NCBI GenBank assembly: GCA_902984215.1 | Contig: CADWAF010003708.1 | Coordinates: 1-37,875 of the forward strand | Reading direction: 5' to 3' | Source of the DNA: Willaertia magna | Lineage: Eukaryota > Heterolobosea > Eutetramitea > Acrasida > Naegleriidae | DNA: 37,875 bases | In this document: positions 19,637-31,075 of the stretch, one piece after another | Numbering within the stretch: position 1 is the stretch's first letter | Layout of the letters: each line of letters begins with the position of its first letter | Position numbers and translations under genes: made by a program | Notes under the pieces: model-generated | What the model saw: the letters and a program-made list of their open reading frames with translations, nothing else | Database searches by the model: none | Told to the model about the DNA's origin: nothing

Positions 19637-22600
19637 TTACTTTTTACTTGTGGAGAACTATTTTAAATTAAATATATAAATAAATAATTAAAATATACTT
19701 ACAAAATTCCAAAGAGAAGAAGAAACATCTTTTGTCACTTGACTTTCAATCTTTTCTTGTTCTTCTTTTGACAAATCTAAAATTTTAGCAATAACTTTTA
19801 ACAATTTCTTTAAAAAATATTATTAAAAAATAAATATTTTTAAAATAAATGTCAAAAAAACTTACTTCCTTTACAATTTTATCATCCGTTGTTAAATAAG
19901 ATAATAAAATATTCTTTAAATATTCCAAATTAGGAGTTCCTTGTTTATATAATCTTTGTAAATGTTCAATTTCATCTCTTAATTGTTTTTCTAATTGTTT
20001 AAATGATTTTTCACTAAATTCTCTTTCTTTAATTATTTGTTGTAATTTTTTAACACTTTCTTTATAATGAATTAATTCTGTATCTCTAGATGCTTGTAAA
20101 TGTGCTAATTCTAATATTTGATTAAAATCTTTTTCTAAATTATTAAATTCATCTGTACCACTACTTGATATACTTATTGGTGATTGTTGACCTATCATCA
20201 TTTCATTTGATGATGACATGACAGATTCTAATATCTGTGATTGTAATAATTTATTATCAACAATTAACTTGTTATCATGATCAATATTATTATGATTAAC
20301 ACTATTACTATTATTACTATTAACAATTAGAGTATTATTATCATTTAAATCATTTAAAATCTTCTTCTTTAATTCATCATTCTCTTGTCTCATAAATTGT
20401 AATTCATTTTCTAAAATATTTAACTTTTCTTTCCACTCATTTTCCTCTAAATTATTCTTTTCAGATAATTTTAATTGTAATTTCATTAACTCTCTTTCTT
20501 TCTCTTCTAATAACCTTCTGTTTCTTTCCCTCGTAATTCTTAAATCTTTCCTAAATTGTTCATCTAATTCATTATTCTTTAATTCTAATTGTTTAATTTT
20601 AATTTCAAAATCTTCAATTAAAATTAATTTTTCATTTTCAAATTCTTTAATTTTATTTTCTAAATTTAATTTTAATAAACTCTCTGAACTTTCAAATTGA
20701 TCTCTTTCTAATTTAATTTTATCTAATTCATTATTTAATTGAATTGCTTTCTTTTGAATTTCAATTAAAGATTCCATTTCATTACGTAATTCTTCATTTG
20801 TTTGTTTATTTACTTCTATTTGTTGTGTTTGTAATTTAATTTTATTATTTAATTCTGTTATTTGTTGTTCATATTCTATTTTACATGAATTTAAAGATTC
20901 TGTTTTCTTTTTTAAAGCAGCATGTGCTCTTGTTTTATATTTTGTTAATTCATCTTCTTTTTCATTTATTTGATTTTGTAATTCTTTTAATTTCATTTCA
21001 TTATTTTCTTTTAATTTTAAAATTTCTTCATTTACTTGTTCTTCAATTGATTTTTTATTTTGTAATAAATTATTTAAATATTCTTGAGATGAAATCTTTT
21101 CTTTTAATTCATCTTCTCTTATCCATCTATACTTTACATTGTCAGTGTTGTTATCATCAGTGTTATTATTATTATTATCTTCTTCTTGTTGTTGTTGAGT
21201 AGTAGTTGTTGTAGATGGAACAACAAGTAACCAACGTTGATTAAGATGATCTATTGTAATCTTTTCAATTGTAAATTTATTTTCTTTTAAATATTGTGAT
21301 TCTTCTTCTTTTTGTTTTTTATTTTTTAATAATTGTTCTTCTTTAAATTCTTTTAATTTTAATTCTAATTCTTTAATTTCATTTCTTAAATTATTTTCTA
21401 AACTATTTTTTTGTTCTTTCATTTCTTTTATCTTTTCATTTAATTTTTCTTCATTTTCTTTTTGTAAATTTACAGTATTTTGTAAAGATAATTCATTTTC
21501 TTTCTGTAAATTTTCATTTAAAACTTTTAATTCTTTAATTTCATTTTCTAAACTATTAATCTTTTCACAATTTAATTTCTCAACATTTATCTTTTCATTT
21601 TGTAAATTTTCTAAATTTATCTTCTCATTTTGTAAATTATTATTTAAATTATTTATTAAATTTTCCTTTTCCTCAACTTGTAAATTTAAATTTTTAATTA
21701 AATCTTCTTGTGTTGTAATTTGTTTTTTTAATTCATCAATTTTCTTTAAATCTTTTGAAGTAATAACTTTAACTTTTTCTTTCCAATCATTTAATTTATT
21801 TTTAAATGAAATTAATTCTTGTTCTTTTTCTTTATTTTTATTTTCTAATTCTTGAATTTGTTTAATTAATTCTTCTTTTGTATTGTTGTTATTATTATCA
21901 GTGATTAATAAATTATTATTGATGTTATCTTCTACTTGTTCATTTTCTTTATTTTCAATATGAATTTCATTTTCAGTTACTTGTTGTTGTTGTTCTTCAT
22001 TATTATTATCCTTTATTGTACTTGTTTCTTCTTCTTCTTCTACTGTAGATTTTAAAGTAGTAGTGTCATTGTTATTTGTCTTTTTCTTTTCTTCAATAAT
22101 TTTTAGTACTTTTGATAGTTTATTTATATTATTTCCCATTTTAGACATTCTTTCATTAATTAATAAATCTCTTTGTTCAGTAATTTGATCCATTTGTGTC
22201 ATAAATCCGGACATTAGTTGTTGTAAAATTATTTGTTGATTTTGTTGATTATTATTATTTAATTTATTTAATGATTGTAAAGATTGTAAATTTGAAATGG
22301 AATGATTAACTTGTTCATTTAATTTTATTATTTTATTTAATAATGTTTCATTAAATGAATTAATTGATAATTCAAAAGATTGTTTTATTTCATTTAAAGA
22401 TGAATAATCATTATTTATATTATTAGTAGTTTCATTATTATCATTGATTAAAGTAGTAGTGTTTTGTTCACTGTCTTTATTGTTTTCGTTATTATTATCA
22501 TCCTTATTGGTTGTAGTTGAATTTTCTTTTGTAGTTTCTTGATCTTGTTGTTGTAGTTGGTGGTTTTCTAAAGAATTTACTGTCTCACTCACTTCATTAG

Positions 22601-22871
22601 TAATAGATTGATCATCTTTAGTTAATGTAGTATTGTCATTATTAGAAGATTCTTTAATTTTTTCTTCGGAAGGTGCTGTTGATGTGTTGTCAACAGATGC
22701 AGAGGAAGTAGAAGATACTACTACTTCTTTATTATCATTTACAACAACTGTATTATCTTTTTCAACAATATTTTGTTCATTATTGTCACCAATGTTATTA
22801 GAATTACTATTATTTGTTTTACTTTCGGAAGAAGAAGACTTGGTTGCCAATTGCTTTTTCTTCTTTGGCAT
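19637..22871 (-). CDS. GRIP-domain golgin (long coiled-coil Golgi tether)
   Basis: Peripheral Golgi protein of the golgin-97/golgin-245 type; GRIP domains bind Arl1-GTP at the trans-Golgi. Exons 22871-19866, 19807-19703 and 19657-19637, with introns of 58 bp (19808-19865) and 45 bp (19658-19702), yield 1,043 residues. Residues 1-150 are Asn/Thr/Ser-rich low complexity; then comes an almost continuous coiled coil. Without splicing the reading ends in a hydrophobic artefact. With it the C-terminus reads NLEYLKNILLSYLTTDDK, then LLKVIAKILDLSKEEQEKIE, a good GRIP domain including its key Tyr. The last exon has only seven codons. Its stop lies 30 bp from that of the RimB-like gene. Confidence 0.87.
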
Positions 22872-23100
22872 TTTTTCAATAATAGAAGATAATAAGAAAT
22901 AGTGACGTGTGTATGTGTTTGAAAAAGATGTTTGGAGGGTTGGTTGAAGAAAGTATTCATTAGTGAGATTGTTACATTCAATTTGAAGAAAGAAAGGAAG
23001 GTTTTAATGAAAGTACAATAGAAAAAACGAAACGTACAAGGCCTAATTGAACGTTTGTTAGTTTCAGTGATTAAAGGGAGAGTTTTAGGTAAATCATCTC

Positions 23101-23367
23101 TTAGTTATTGCTCAACTTCATTTTCTTTATGAAAAAGTTTTTCACAAAATCAAAGAATAAATATCCGCAAGACATTCCAAAAGCTGCTGAAAATGCCATT
23201 AGAAAAGGATTAACAATTGTGTTGAATAATCCTGATTTTAATTCTAAATACTTTTGTCTTCTATATCTATATATTTTTAAATCTTCATCTTCTGAAAGAT
23301 AGGATTCATCAATGGTTGTGGTAGTCTTTGTGCTTTGTGGTGTGAATAAGAATTTATTTTCATCCAT
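23101..23367 (-). CDS. Small single-pass membrane protein, 88 residues
   Basis: Not recognised. The N-terminal half is polar with an acidic patch (SEDEDLKIYRYRRQKY). A hydrophobic segment with small residues (about 53-77: FLMAFSAAFGMSCGYLFF) can span a membrane, and the C-terminus is short and basic (KKMKLSNN). This resembles tail-anchored mitochondrial or ER proteins, but no family fits. Single exon. Only 91 bp separate its start from the divergent coiled-coil gene, so the two share a promoter. The clean start and stop and the compact setting favour a real gene. Confidence 0.62.
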   Translation of the reverse strand: MDENKFLFTPQSTKTTTTIDESYLSEDEDLKIYRYRRQKYLELKSGLFNTIVNPFLMAFSAAFGMSCGYLFFDFVKNFFIKKMKLSNN

Positions 23368-23369
23368 TT

Positions 23370-23422
23370 TTTTGGCGGGTTGTTTGCTTAAAATTTTTGT
23401 TTTAACGTTTGTTTTTAGCGCC
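23370..23422. promoter_or_regulatory. E2F-like sites in a shared 91-bp promoter
   Basis: TTTGGCGGG (23370-23378) and TTTTTAGCGCC (23412-23422) resemble the E2F/DP consensus TTTSSCGC. They sit between two divergent genes. Weak evidence, based on similarity alone. Confidence 0.25.
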
Positions 23423-23458
23423 TTTTCGAGCTAACAAAGAAAGCCTTAGAAACAAAAA

Positions 23459-25300
23459 ATGTCTACCCCTTTAACGCCACAACAAAAGCCTAAGCGAAGC
23501 TTTGATTCACCACTTGCTTCTTATTTACTTCCCGAGTCTAATTCTTTCACTTCTAATTCGTTGTACAGCATTAACGATAATGATTATAAGTTACCGTACA
23601 CTACAATCAATAGTGGAGTAGATTTGTCTGAGGAACTGGCTAATCAAATTGAATATAATAATAATTTGTTAAAGGAATTGCAGAGTTCAGAAAGAAAGTC
23701 ACAAGACTTGAATAGAGAATTAAGTTCAAAGGATCAAGAACTAAGACAAGTAAGGCAAGAGAATGCAAGTTTACTTGGAGAATGTGATAAGCTTCAAGAA
23801 GAGTTGTATAAACAACAGCTTCAAATAGAAAGACTACAAAATGAAAATTCTACGATGAGAGAACAACTAGATTTTATATCTAAAAGTTATAATGATTTAC
23901 AAGATGAAAATAAGGAACTAATGGATAAACTTGAGATGAGTTCTCAACAATTATCGGATAGAAACAGGGAAGTTAATGAATTACATGCAGATAACATAAT
24001 GTTAAAGGACAATTATTCAAAATTGGAGGATGAGTATCAACAAGCGTGTATAAAACTTGATGAGGCAGTTAACAAAATGATTGCTGAGAAAAATCAACTA
24101 ATTGATATTCAGAAAGTTGGTGAAAGTGAAAAAAACGATCTTAGACAAGAAATTGAAAGACTTTATACAGAAATTGATAATTTAAAACGAGAAATAGAAT
24201 TACACGATAAGGATAGACAAAGAATTTTGTTGGAAAAAGAAGACGTAGAAAAGAGGAATTATAATTTAGAATCACAAATTCAAAGTCAAGAATTTAAAAC
24301 AAACGACAAGATTCGTCAAATACAGATAGAATATGATCAATTAATGAAAGATTCGAAAATGTTAGCTCAAGAGTATTCTTCACTAAAATCAACTCATTAC
24401 AAGTATTTGGGAGATGTACAAGTTGAATTAAGGGAGCTTCATACTGTAGCACTTAACACTAGAGAAAAATACACTATTCTAGCTCAAGAAATAAGGAACG
24501 CATCATCTATTTCAAATACTATACTCAGTTTTGAAAATGGTCAGTCAGAAATATTGCTTAATGAGCTTAGAAATATTGTGGAAGATAGAAATAAATTTTC
24601 TTCTGAATTACAACAAGTCACGGATAGATTACAATCAACTGAGGTAGCTCTGGAAGAAGAGAGAACTAAGGCAATAATGTTTGAAGAAAAGGCATCAAAG
24701 CACGAGCAACAATTCCAAGAGGTATTGCAGAAGTTTAGAAACACTGAAAGAGAATTAAATGTCAAGTACAGTCAACAAGTTGAAAGATATAACTATGAAG
24801 TTGAAAATAATAAAATACAGAGTAAAAGAATGGAAGAAGAAATTGCTAATTTGAAAAAGGGCCAACAAAGTATTCTTAAAATTAAAACAGAAGCTGAAGA
24901 AAGAGAACGTAAGGCAGTAAAAGAAAATAGGGTATTAATAGAATCAATAAGGAAGCTTCAAAGGCAATTGGAAGAAACAAAGAAATATTTAACAATAGTT
25001 CAAAATGACAGGACAAATATTAATAATGAGAAAGAAAGCTTAAGAAAAGAACTTCATGAAATAATTAGTAGTCAAAGAATGAGTTCTTTTGTTTCCAAAA
25101 GTATGAATCCATTGAGCTTTCCATCTAGCTCTTTTACCACTTCAACCGAAGATATTTTACTACCCAATAATTATTCTTACCTATTAACCTCTAACACCAA
25201 GTTTCAAGATAGTCCATCATCGGGCCATTATTTATCAAGTAATAGATACAACAATATCTCCTCAAACCAAAACACCTCAGTTGGGGAAGAAGAACAATAG
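23459..25300 (+). CDS. Long coiled-coil protein, 613 residues
   Basis: No family recognised. Residues 1-60 are Ser/Pro/Asn rich (TPQQKPKRSF, SPLASYLLPES). Residues about 62-545 are an almost unbroken heptad-rich coiled coil (QELRQVRQENASLLGECDKL, ERLYTEIDNLKREIELHDKD). The Ser-rich tail (about 550-613) is probably disordered. Such architecture is common in centrosome, basal-body and Golgi proteins, and nothing here chooses among them. Single exon, TAG stop. Codon use is less A/T biased than in the kinase gene that starts only 73 bp downstream on the same strand. Confidence 0.85.
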   Translation: MSTPLTPQQKPKRSFDSPLASYLLPESNSFTSNSLYSINDNDYKLPYTTINSGVDLSEELANQIEYNNNLLKELQSSERKSQDLNRELSSKDQELRQVRQENASLLGECDKLQEELYKQQLQIERLQNENSTMREQLDFISKSYNDLQDENKELMDKLEMSSQQLSDRNREVNELHADNIMLKDNYSKLEDEYQQACIKLDEAVNKMIAEKNQLIDIQKVGESEKNDLRQEIERLYTEIDNLKREIELHDKDRQRILLEKEDVEKRNYNLESQIQSQEFKTNDKIRQIQIEYDQLMKDSKMLAQEYSSLKSTHYKYLGDVQVELRELHTVALNTREKYTILAQEIRNASSISNTILSFENGQSEILLNELRNIVEDRNKFSSELQQVTDRLQSTEVALEEERTKAIMFEEKASKHEQQFQEVLQKFRNTERELNVKYSQQVERYNYEVENNKIQSKRMEEEIANLKKGQQSILKIKTEAEERERKAVKENRVLIESIRKLQRQLEETKKYLTIVQNDRTNINNEKESLRKELHEIISSQRMSSFVSKSMNPLSFPSSSFTTSTEDILLPNNYSYLLTSNTKFQDSPSSGHYLSSNRYNNISSNQNTSVGEEEQ

Positions 25301-25373
25301 AAAATGGTTATCAGCATTCCATCACCACCCGTCAAACATCTAGTAATCGTGAAGGAAAAGAAAAAGATAAAAA

Positions 25374-28300
25374 ATGAACGAACAATCAGGAACTGGTGTT
25401 ATTCACTCCAACAAAAGTCATCCGACAGGATTTAATGATATTAACAATCCAGAAAATGACACTATTGACCCTTCTTTGTACATACCAATTTCTTCACCAA
25501 AATCACATCTTTATAAATGTATGATTGATCTATGTGAACACAGACATAAATCGGTATTTGATATTAATGCATTTCTGTCGCCGAAATTTAATTACAAAAT
25601 ATTGAAAATGCTTGGTGGAGGAATTGAAGGAAAAGTCGTAAGTATAAATGAATAAATAAATTTTAAAAATTTTAGTTTCTGGCAACAATAGAAAATCATC
25701 CAAATCAACCACACTATGCCATTAAAAGGATATCAATATCTAATAAAGTGGACTTAGAAGAACAAATAAAATTACTTCTACGAGTGATATATGTAGAAAC
25801 ATTACAACGATCAACTAAATTAATACACATAGTTCCACATTTTGACATTTATTTTAAAGAATTTAATAATACAATGAAAGGTGAAATAGAATATTCGTTA
25901 TTTATTGTAATGAAATATTGTGAATTAGGTAGTTTAGAAGATATAATATATAAATATAACAATGTATATAAAAATGAATATTTAGATGGAGAATTAAAAT
26001 TAAAATGGATAATAGACATGACTAGTACATTAATGTATTTTCACGAAAGAAAACTCGTCCATTTGGATCTAAAACCTGATAACATACTTTTATCATGTAG
26101 TGACAGAAACCTAACTGACCAAAACTCAAATTTTAAAGAGATATTAAGTAAATCAAATATTTATTTATCAGATTTCGGTTTAACTCGTGAATTTAGAGTA
26201 GGTGAATTACCATTAATGAATATAACTGGAAGTAGAAATTATATGGCACCTGAAGTATCAGTTGGAAAATATTATAATGAATCTGTAGATATTTGGGCAT
26301 TAGGTATGGTAACTTTACAATTATTAGTTCAAAAACGTAGAAACTATTTAGATTCATTAAGAAATGAATTTCAAAATTGTAAAAATAATTTAGAAACACA
26401 TCAAGTGATTGAAAATTTTATTTTATCATCCATGAAAGAAGAAAATAATAATTTAATTTCATTATTATTAGATAGAGGACATAAAATATTATTTAATTTT
26501 GTTTACCAATGTTTAAATTTAGATTCATCTGAAAGATTAAATGCATTAGAATGTTTACAATTTTTACAATTAAAAAATAACAATAATAATAACTCAATTA
26601 TAAACAATATTTTAAAAGTAGATATTGCAAAAAAATTTAATTCTTTAAATTTTTTAATTTATAAAATGGGTAGACATTTTTGGGAACAAATGTTTGGAAA
26701 TTCAGTGAAAGTAAGCTGGAATGATTTTAAAGATTGTTATTATTTTTTTACAAAATCAGCATTTCATTCCAGATCTGAGAAAGTATTTAAATATCTTTTG
26801 TGTAATCATCAATTTTTAAATTATAATGTTAATACTAATAATAATAATATTGTTTCCATTTATAATTTTATTAATTGTATAGAAAATTGTAATCACGGAT
26901 TATTTCCATTTAAAGATGAATATTTTAATTATTTGTATACTGATAGTAATTTAGTAAATGAACATTTTGATGAAAATACAATACATCACCTAGGTGAGCA
27001 TTTTTTAAATTTAATTTTAAATATTACAAGGATAAATTCCTTATTTAATTCCTTTAAAATATTATTTGATGATGTAGAAGTATTTATAAAAGAATTAAAT
27101 ATTGAAAATTTATTAGAAATTAATCATATAGAACATAAAGCTACTCGTCTTAAAAAAAGAAGAGCTGCAATAACAAGTATAAGAAATAATAAGGAAATAT
27201 TATTTGAAGAAAAATACCCAATATGTCATGTAATTATTACAAAAAATAGTAATTTTATGGATATTGATTTATCATTTTTGCTATATAATATTTTTCAATA
27301 TTGTTTAAGATTTAATTATTTAAAAAAAATACCTTTAATTATTAATTTAAAAAATATTTTAAAATTAAATTTAAATTTTATTGATGCAATAGTTTTAGGT
27401 AATTTTAATTATTTATTTGGTGATATAAAATTAAATTATCATTCTGATTTACAATCTTATTTAAAAGAACAAATTATAAATGGTAATTGTATTTTAATAT
27501 TTGATAATCTGCATTTATATAAAGGTCAAGATTATAATGAATTAATTAATGAAATATCTAAATTTACAAATAATACAATTTACTTAATTGATAATACTGT
27601 AAATGATAATTATATATTAGATCCAAATAATAATTTAAATTTTAAAGACTATTTACTAAAGAAAATAGAATTGTATCCTTTTACAGTAAATAATATATCT
27701 ACTTTACTTAAAAACCATTTTAGTGAATTTAACCAAAATGATTTTAGATTTTTAGAAATAACAAGAATTCCTTCATTTTGTATTTTTTATGCAAAAAAGG
27801 ATGCAATGTCAAATGATAATGTATTGAAACTGATTTTAGAAAATTTTTTAAATGAATTCTACATTTCAAATGATAATAATTATTTAACCGTCTTTCAACA
27901 ACATTTACAAGAAATGTTAATGGAATCAAATAATGATAATTATGAGAATAATAATTCACAATATTCTTCTTCTAGTCTATCACCATCTACTTCAAATTCT
28001 AATTCTTTAGCAATGAGTTATTTATTAAATAATAATAATGGAAATTCTGAACATTCATCAACGGATCAAGGACCTACACCTGTCACTGGAGGATTAAGGC
28101 ATTCTGCAGGAAGTGTTATTAAATCAAATAGAAAATCAATTACCGATGCTACTTCTCCTTCATCTGCCACAACAAATACTTCTTCTAGTAGTCGTGTATT
28201 TGACTCTATACCACTACATAACCCCTCTTCCCCAACCTCACCTCGTTCACCTACCACGAACGGTAATGGATTAAAAGAAGAAAAAAAAGAAAAGAGAAGC

Positions 28301-31075
28301 AAAAGTCTTAGATTATCTTTCAAGAAGTCTGTTTCTCCTAACACCACAACTAACACTCCACCAATTAATAATCCTCACTTTACTTTATTTAATCAAATGA
28401 ATGCATTTAATCTAGATGATAAACGTAGGATATCATTTACAAATATTTCAGAATTTGTTAAAAGTGAAAAATTATTAACACCAAAAGAATTTTTAGATTT
28501 CTTTACAGATTTAGCAGAGTATTTGTCTTTAAATAAGTTAGAAAAATTTAGAAAATTACAAGACTTTTTTATTGAAAAACCAAATTATTATAAATTAATC
28601 TGGAAACAATTAAAGATAATATTTAAAATAGCTAATAATCATTTCTTTCAGTTCTTTTTAAATTATATTCCAGAATTTAAATTTTATTATATGCCTAAAA
28701 TAGTAAGAGAATTATTGTGTGGATTGCAATGGTCTAAAAAGGAAAAACATTCAAATGTAAGATATTTTAAAAGAAAGAATTTAAAAACTGTATTTAAACC
28801 TAAATTAGAAATTAGAACATCAACTTTAAAAAAATATTTTTTAGATTCTTATTATAGAAATTTATTTTACAATTTTATACATTTTTTAGATTTAGAGGAA
28901 TTTAAAATCTTTTTAAATAAAATGCAGAAAGAAAAAGTAAATGTTTTGGAAGAAAAAATCATTTTAGAAAGAATTTTATTAAGAAATTTAGTGATTGATA
29001 AGTTACATGTGATTGAAACGAATGAAAAGAAAATTGATCTAAAAGAAATACACATGATAGAAAGTACATTTAGAGAGAATTTAAAAAGAGGAATTTTGTC
29101 TAAATATGATCGTATACAAAATATTTGTTTATATCAATTAAAAAAAGGAAATGATTTAAGTCATGAAATATTTTTAAATGTATTTTTAGAAGGAATGAAA
29201 AAGAATATGTTAAAAATTGAAAATTTAAATATAATAGAAAATTTTTTACTTTATTGTCAACAATTTTACCTATTCGAACAATTTAATATTTTATTAATGA
29301 AAATGTATAATACCAATTTAAATTATTTATTTATTTTATTAAATAAATTAGTTAATAAAAAACAAACAAATCAACAACAACAAATAGTAGATATTTATAT
29401 TCAATTATTAAAGAAGTGTATTAATGATTTCTTAAAGAGTGAAATGAATGTTACACAACCTTCATTATTAATTAATCAAAACTTTAATAATAATTTAAAC
29501 AATAATTTAGAAACAAAAGAAATATTATTTGAAATTATTTTACTATTAAAAAATATGTTACAAGAGGATGATAGTATACAAGAATCAATTACAATATTAT
29601 TAGAATATTTATATCAACAATTTGAATATATAAAATTAAATCAAAGTAATGCTTATCAATTTATAAAATATTTATTAAAAATATTAGATGAACAAACGAA
29701 TTTATTTATTTATGATAAACTAACAAATGTTGTAAAATCAATCATTGAAATTAACCAAAAAAGTAAAATTTATCACTCTAAAGAATTAAATTTAACATTC
29801 TATGAATATTTATACAAATTTGTTGATTTATTTGAACAAGATGAAACTAATTTAGGAAAATTAATTAATATATTTTTGTTATTGGATTTTGATGTTTTAC
29901 AAAATGAATATTTTTTAAATTTAATTTTAAAAATTAAAAAGAATAAAGAAAACATAATTTATTTAATTTTAAATAGAATATTTGAAAATATTACAATAAG
30001 TAATGAAGCATCAATTTTACAAAAAAGGAAATTAATTGATAAATATTTAATTCTAGCCAAATCTGTAATTATTTTATTAAATAATGGTGAATTAGATTAT
30101 AGTTTACAAAATAAAATAATTGTAAATTTATTAAATTATTACAATGGAAATATACATTTAATGGAACAACATATTTCTTTATTTTATATTCTATCAAATG
30201 TAAATCAACTAGATATGTCAAAAGTCAGTGGTGAATTATTATCAAAATGTTTACAAGAATTATTAAATAATAATAATGAAGAAGATGATACTATTGCAGA
30301 ATTTAAAAATAATTTATTATTCTTATTATATCAAAATTATTTAAAAATTTTAAAAATTTATTTAAAGAAATTAAAGAAAGAAAGATTAGAAGATTTATCA
30401 ATTAAATTAATTTTATTTATTGAAAATAGAAAAAAATTTTATGAAATGCCAACACATTTAATTATTAAAACATTTAAATTATTTTCTTATTTCCCAATTG
30501 CATCTGAACGCATTATAAGATTATTAATTGATATTGTAAATCAATCAAATGAATTATTTATTATTAGATTTTATGCAACTTATTATTTAAATGAAATATT
30601 TAGAAAAGATGAAAATTTAAGTAATGTAACAGCAATGTCAGTATTACAAGTAGAGAAATCATTTATTGAAGGAATATCCAATTTAATAACATCATCTAAT
30701 GATGAGAAATTATTGAAACACGTTTTTCATTTAATTCAATTTAGTAAAAATCAAAGAGAACAATTGGAGTTAGTAATATTTAAAAGAATATTAAAATCTA
30801 AAGACGATGATCAACAAATTATTCAATTAGCATTTGATACTTTATTTTCAAAATATTTTATTGATGTTTCTCCTTTAAAAAGTTTAGATTATTTAATTCA
30901 ATTTTTATCTTTGGATCATTTAAAATCATTAGTTATAATTAAATTATTTGATATAATTGCCAAATGTCATGAATTAAAAATACCAATTGAATTAAATGAA
31001 GAACACGTAAAAAAATTAAAACAATATTGTCAATTGGAATATTTCTTTATTTTACATGATATCTATCATATTTAA
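25374..31075 (+). CDS. Protein kinase fused to a NACHT/STAND-like module and a helical solenoid
   Basis: Exons 25374-25637 and 25676-31075 flank a 38-bp GT-AG intron; 1,887 residues. Kinase domain (about 75-390): Gly loop LGGGIEGKV, HYAIK (Lys105), HLDLKPDN (Asp219), DFG (Asp254) and MAPE (about 278-281), so it should be active as a Ser/Thr kinase. After a Trp/Phe-rich region (about 415-510), residues 595-800 follow the NACHT layout: IPLIINLKNIL, YLKEQIINGNCILIFDNLHL (Walker-B-like strand), NNTIYLIDN and IELYPFTVNNISTLL. The expected P-loop position (near 605-620, VIITKNSNFMDIDLSF) has no GxxxxGK[ST]. A Ser/Pro/Thr linker (about 830-990) precedes a long Leu/Ile/Asn-rich helical tail to 1887. 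This recalls NLR-type signalling proteins with a kinase effector. The gene is unusually A/T rich. Its last 24 bp overlap the RINT1 CDS. Confidence 0.82.

Noticed and set aside
20885..22902. Hydrophobic plus-strand ORFs opposite the golgin
   Set aside because: Antisense of Asn/Glu/Gln-rich coiled coil naturally reads as Leu/Phe-rich frames; no start context or family.
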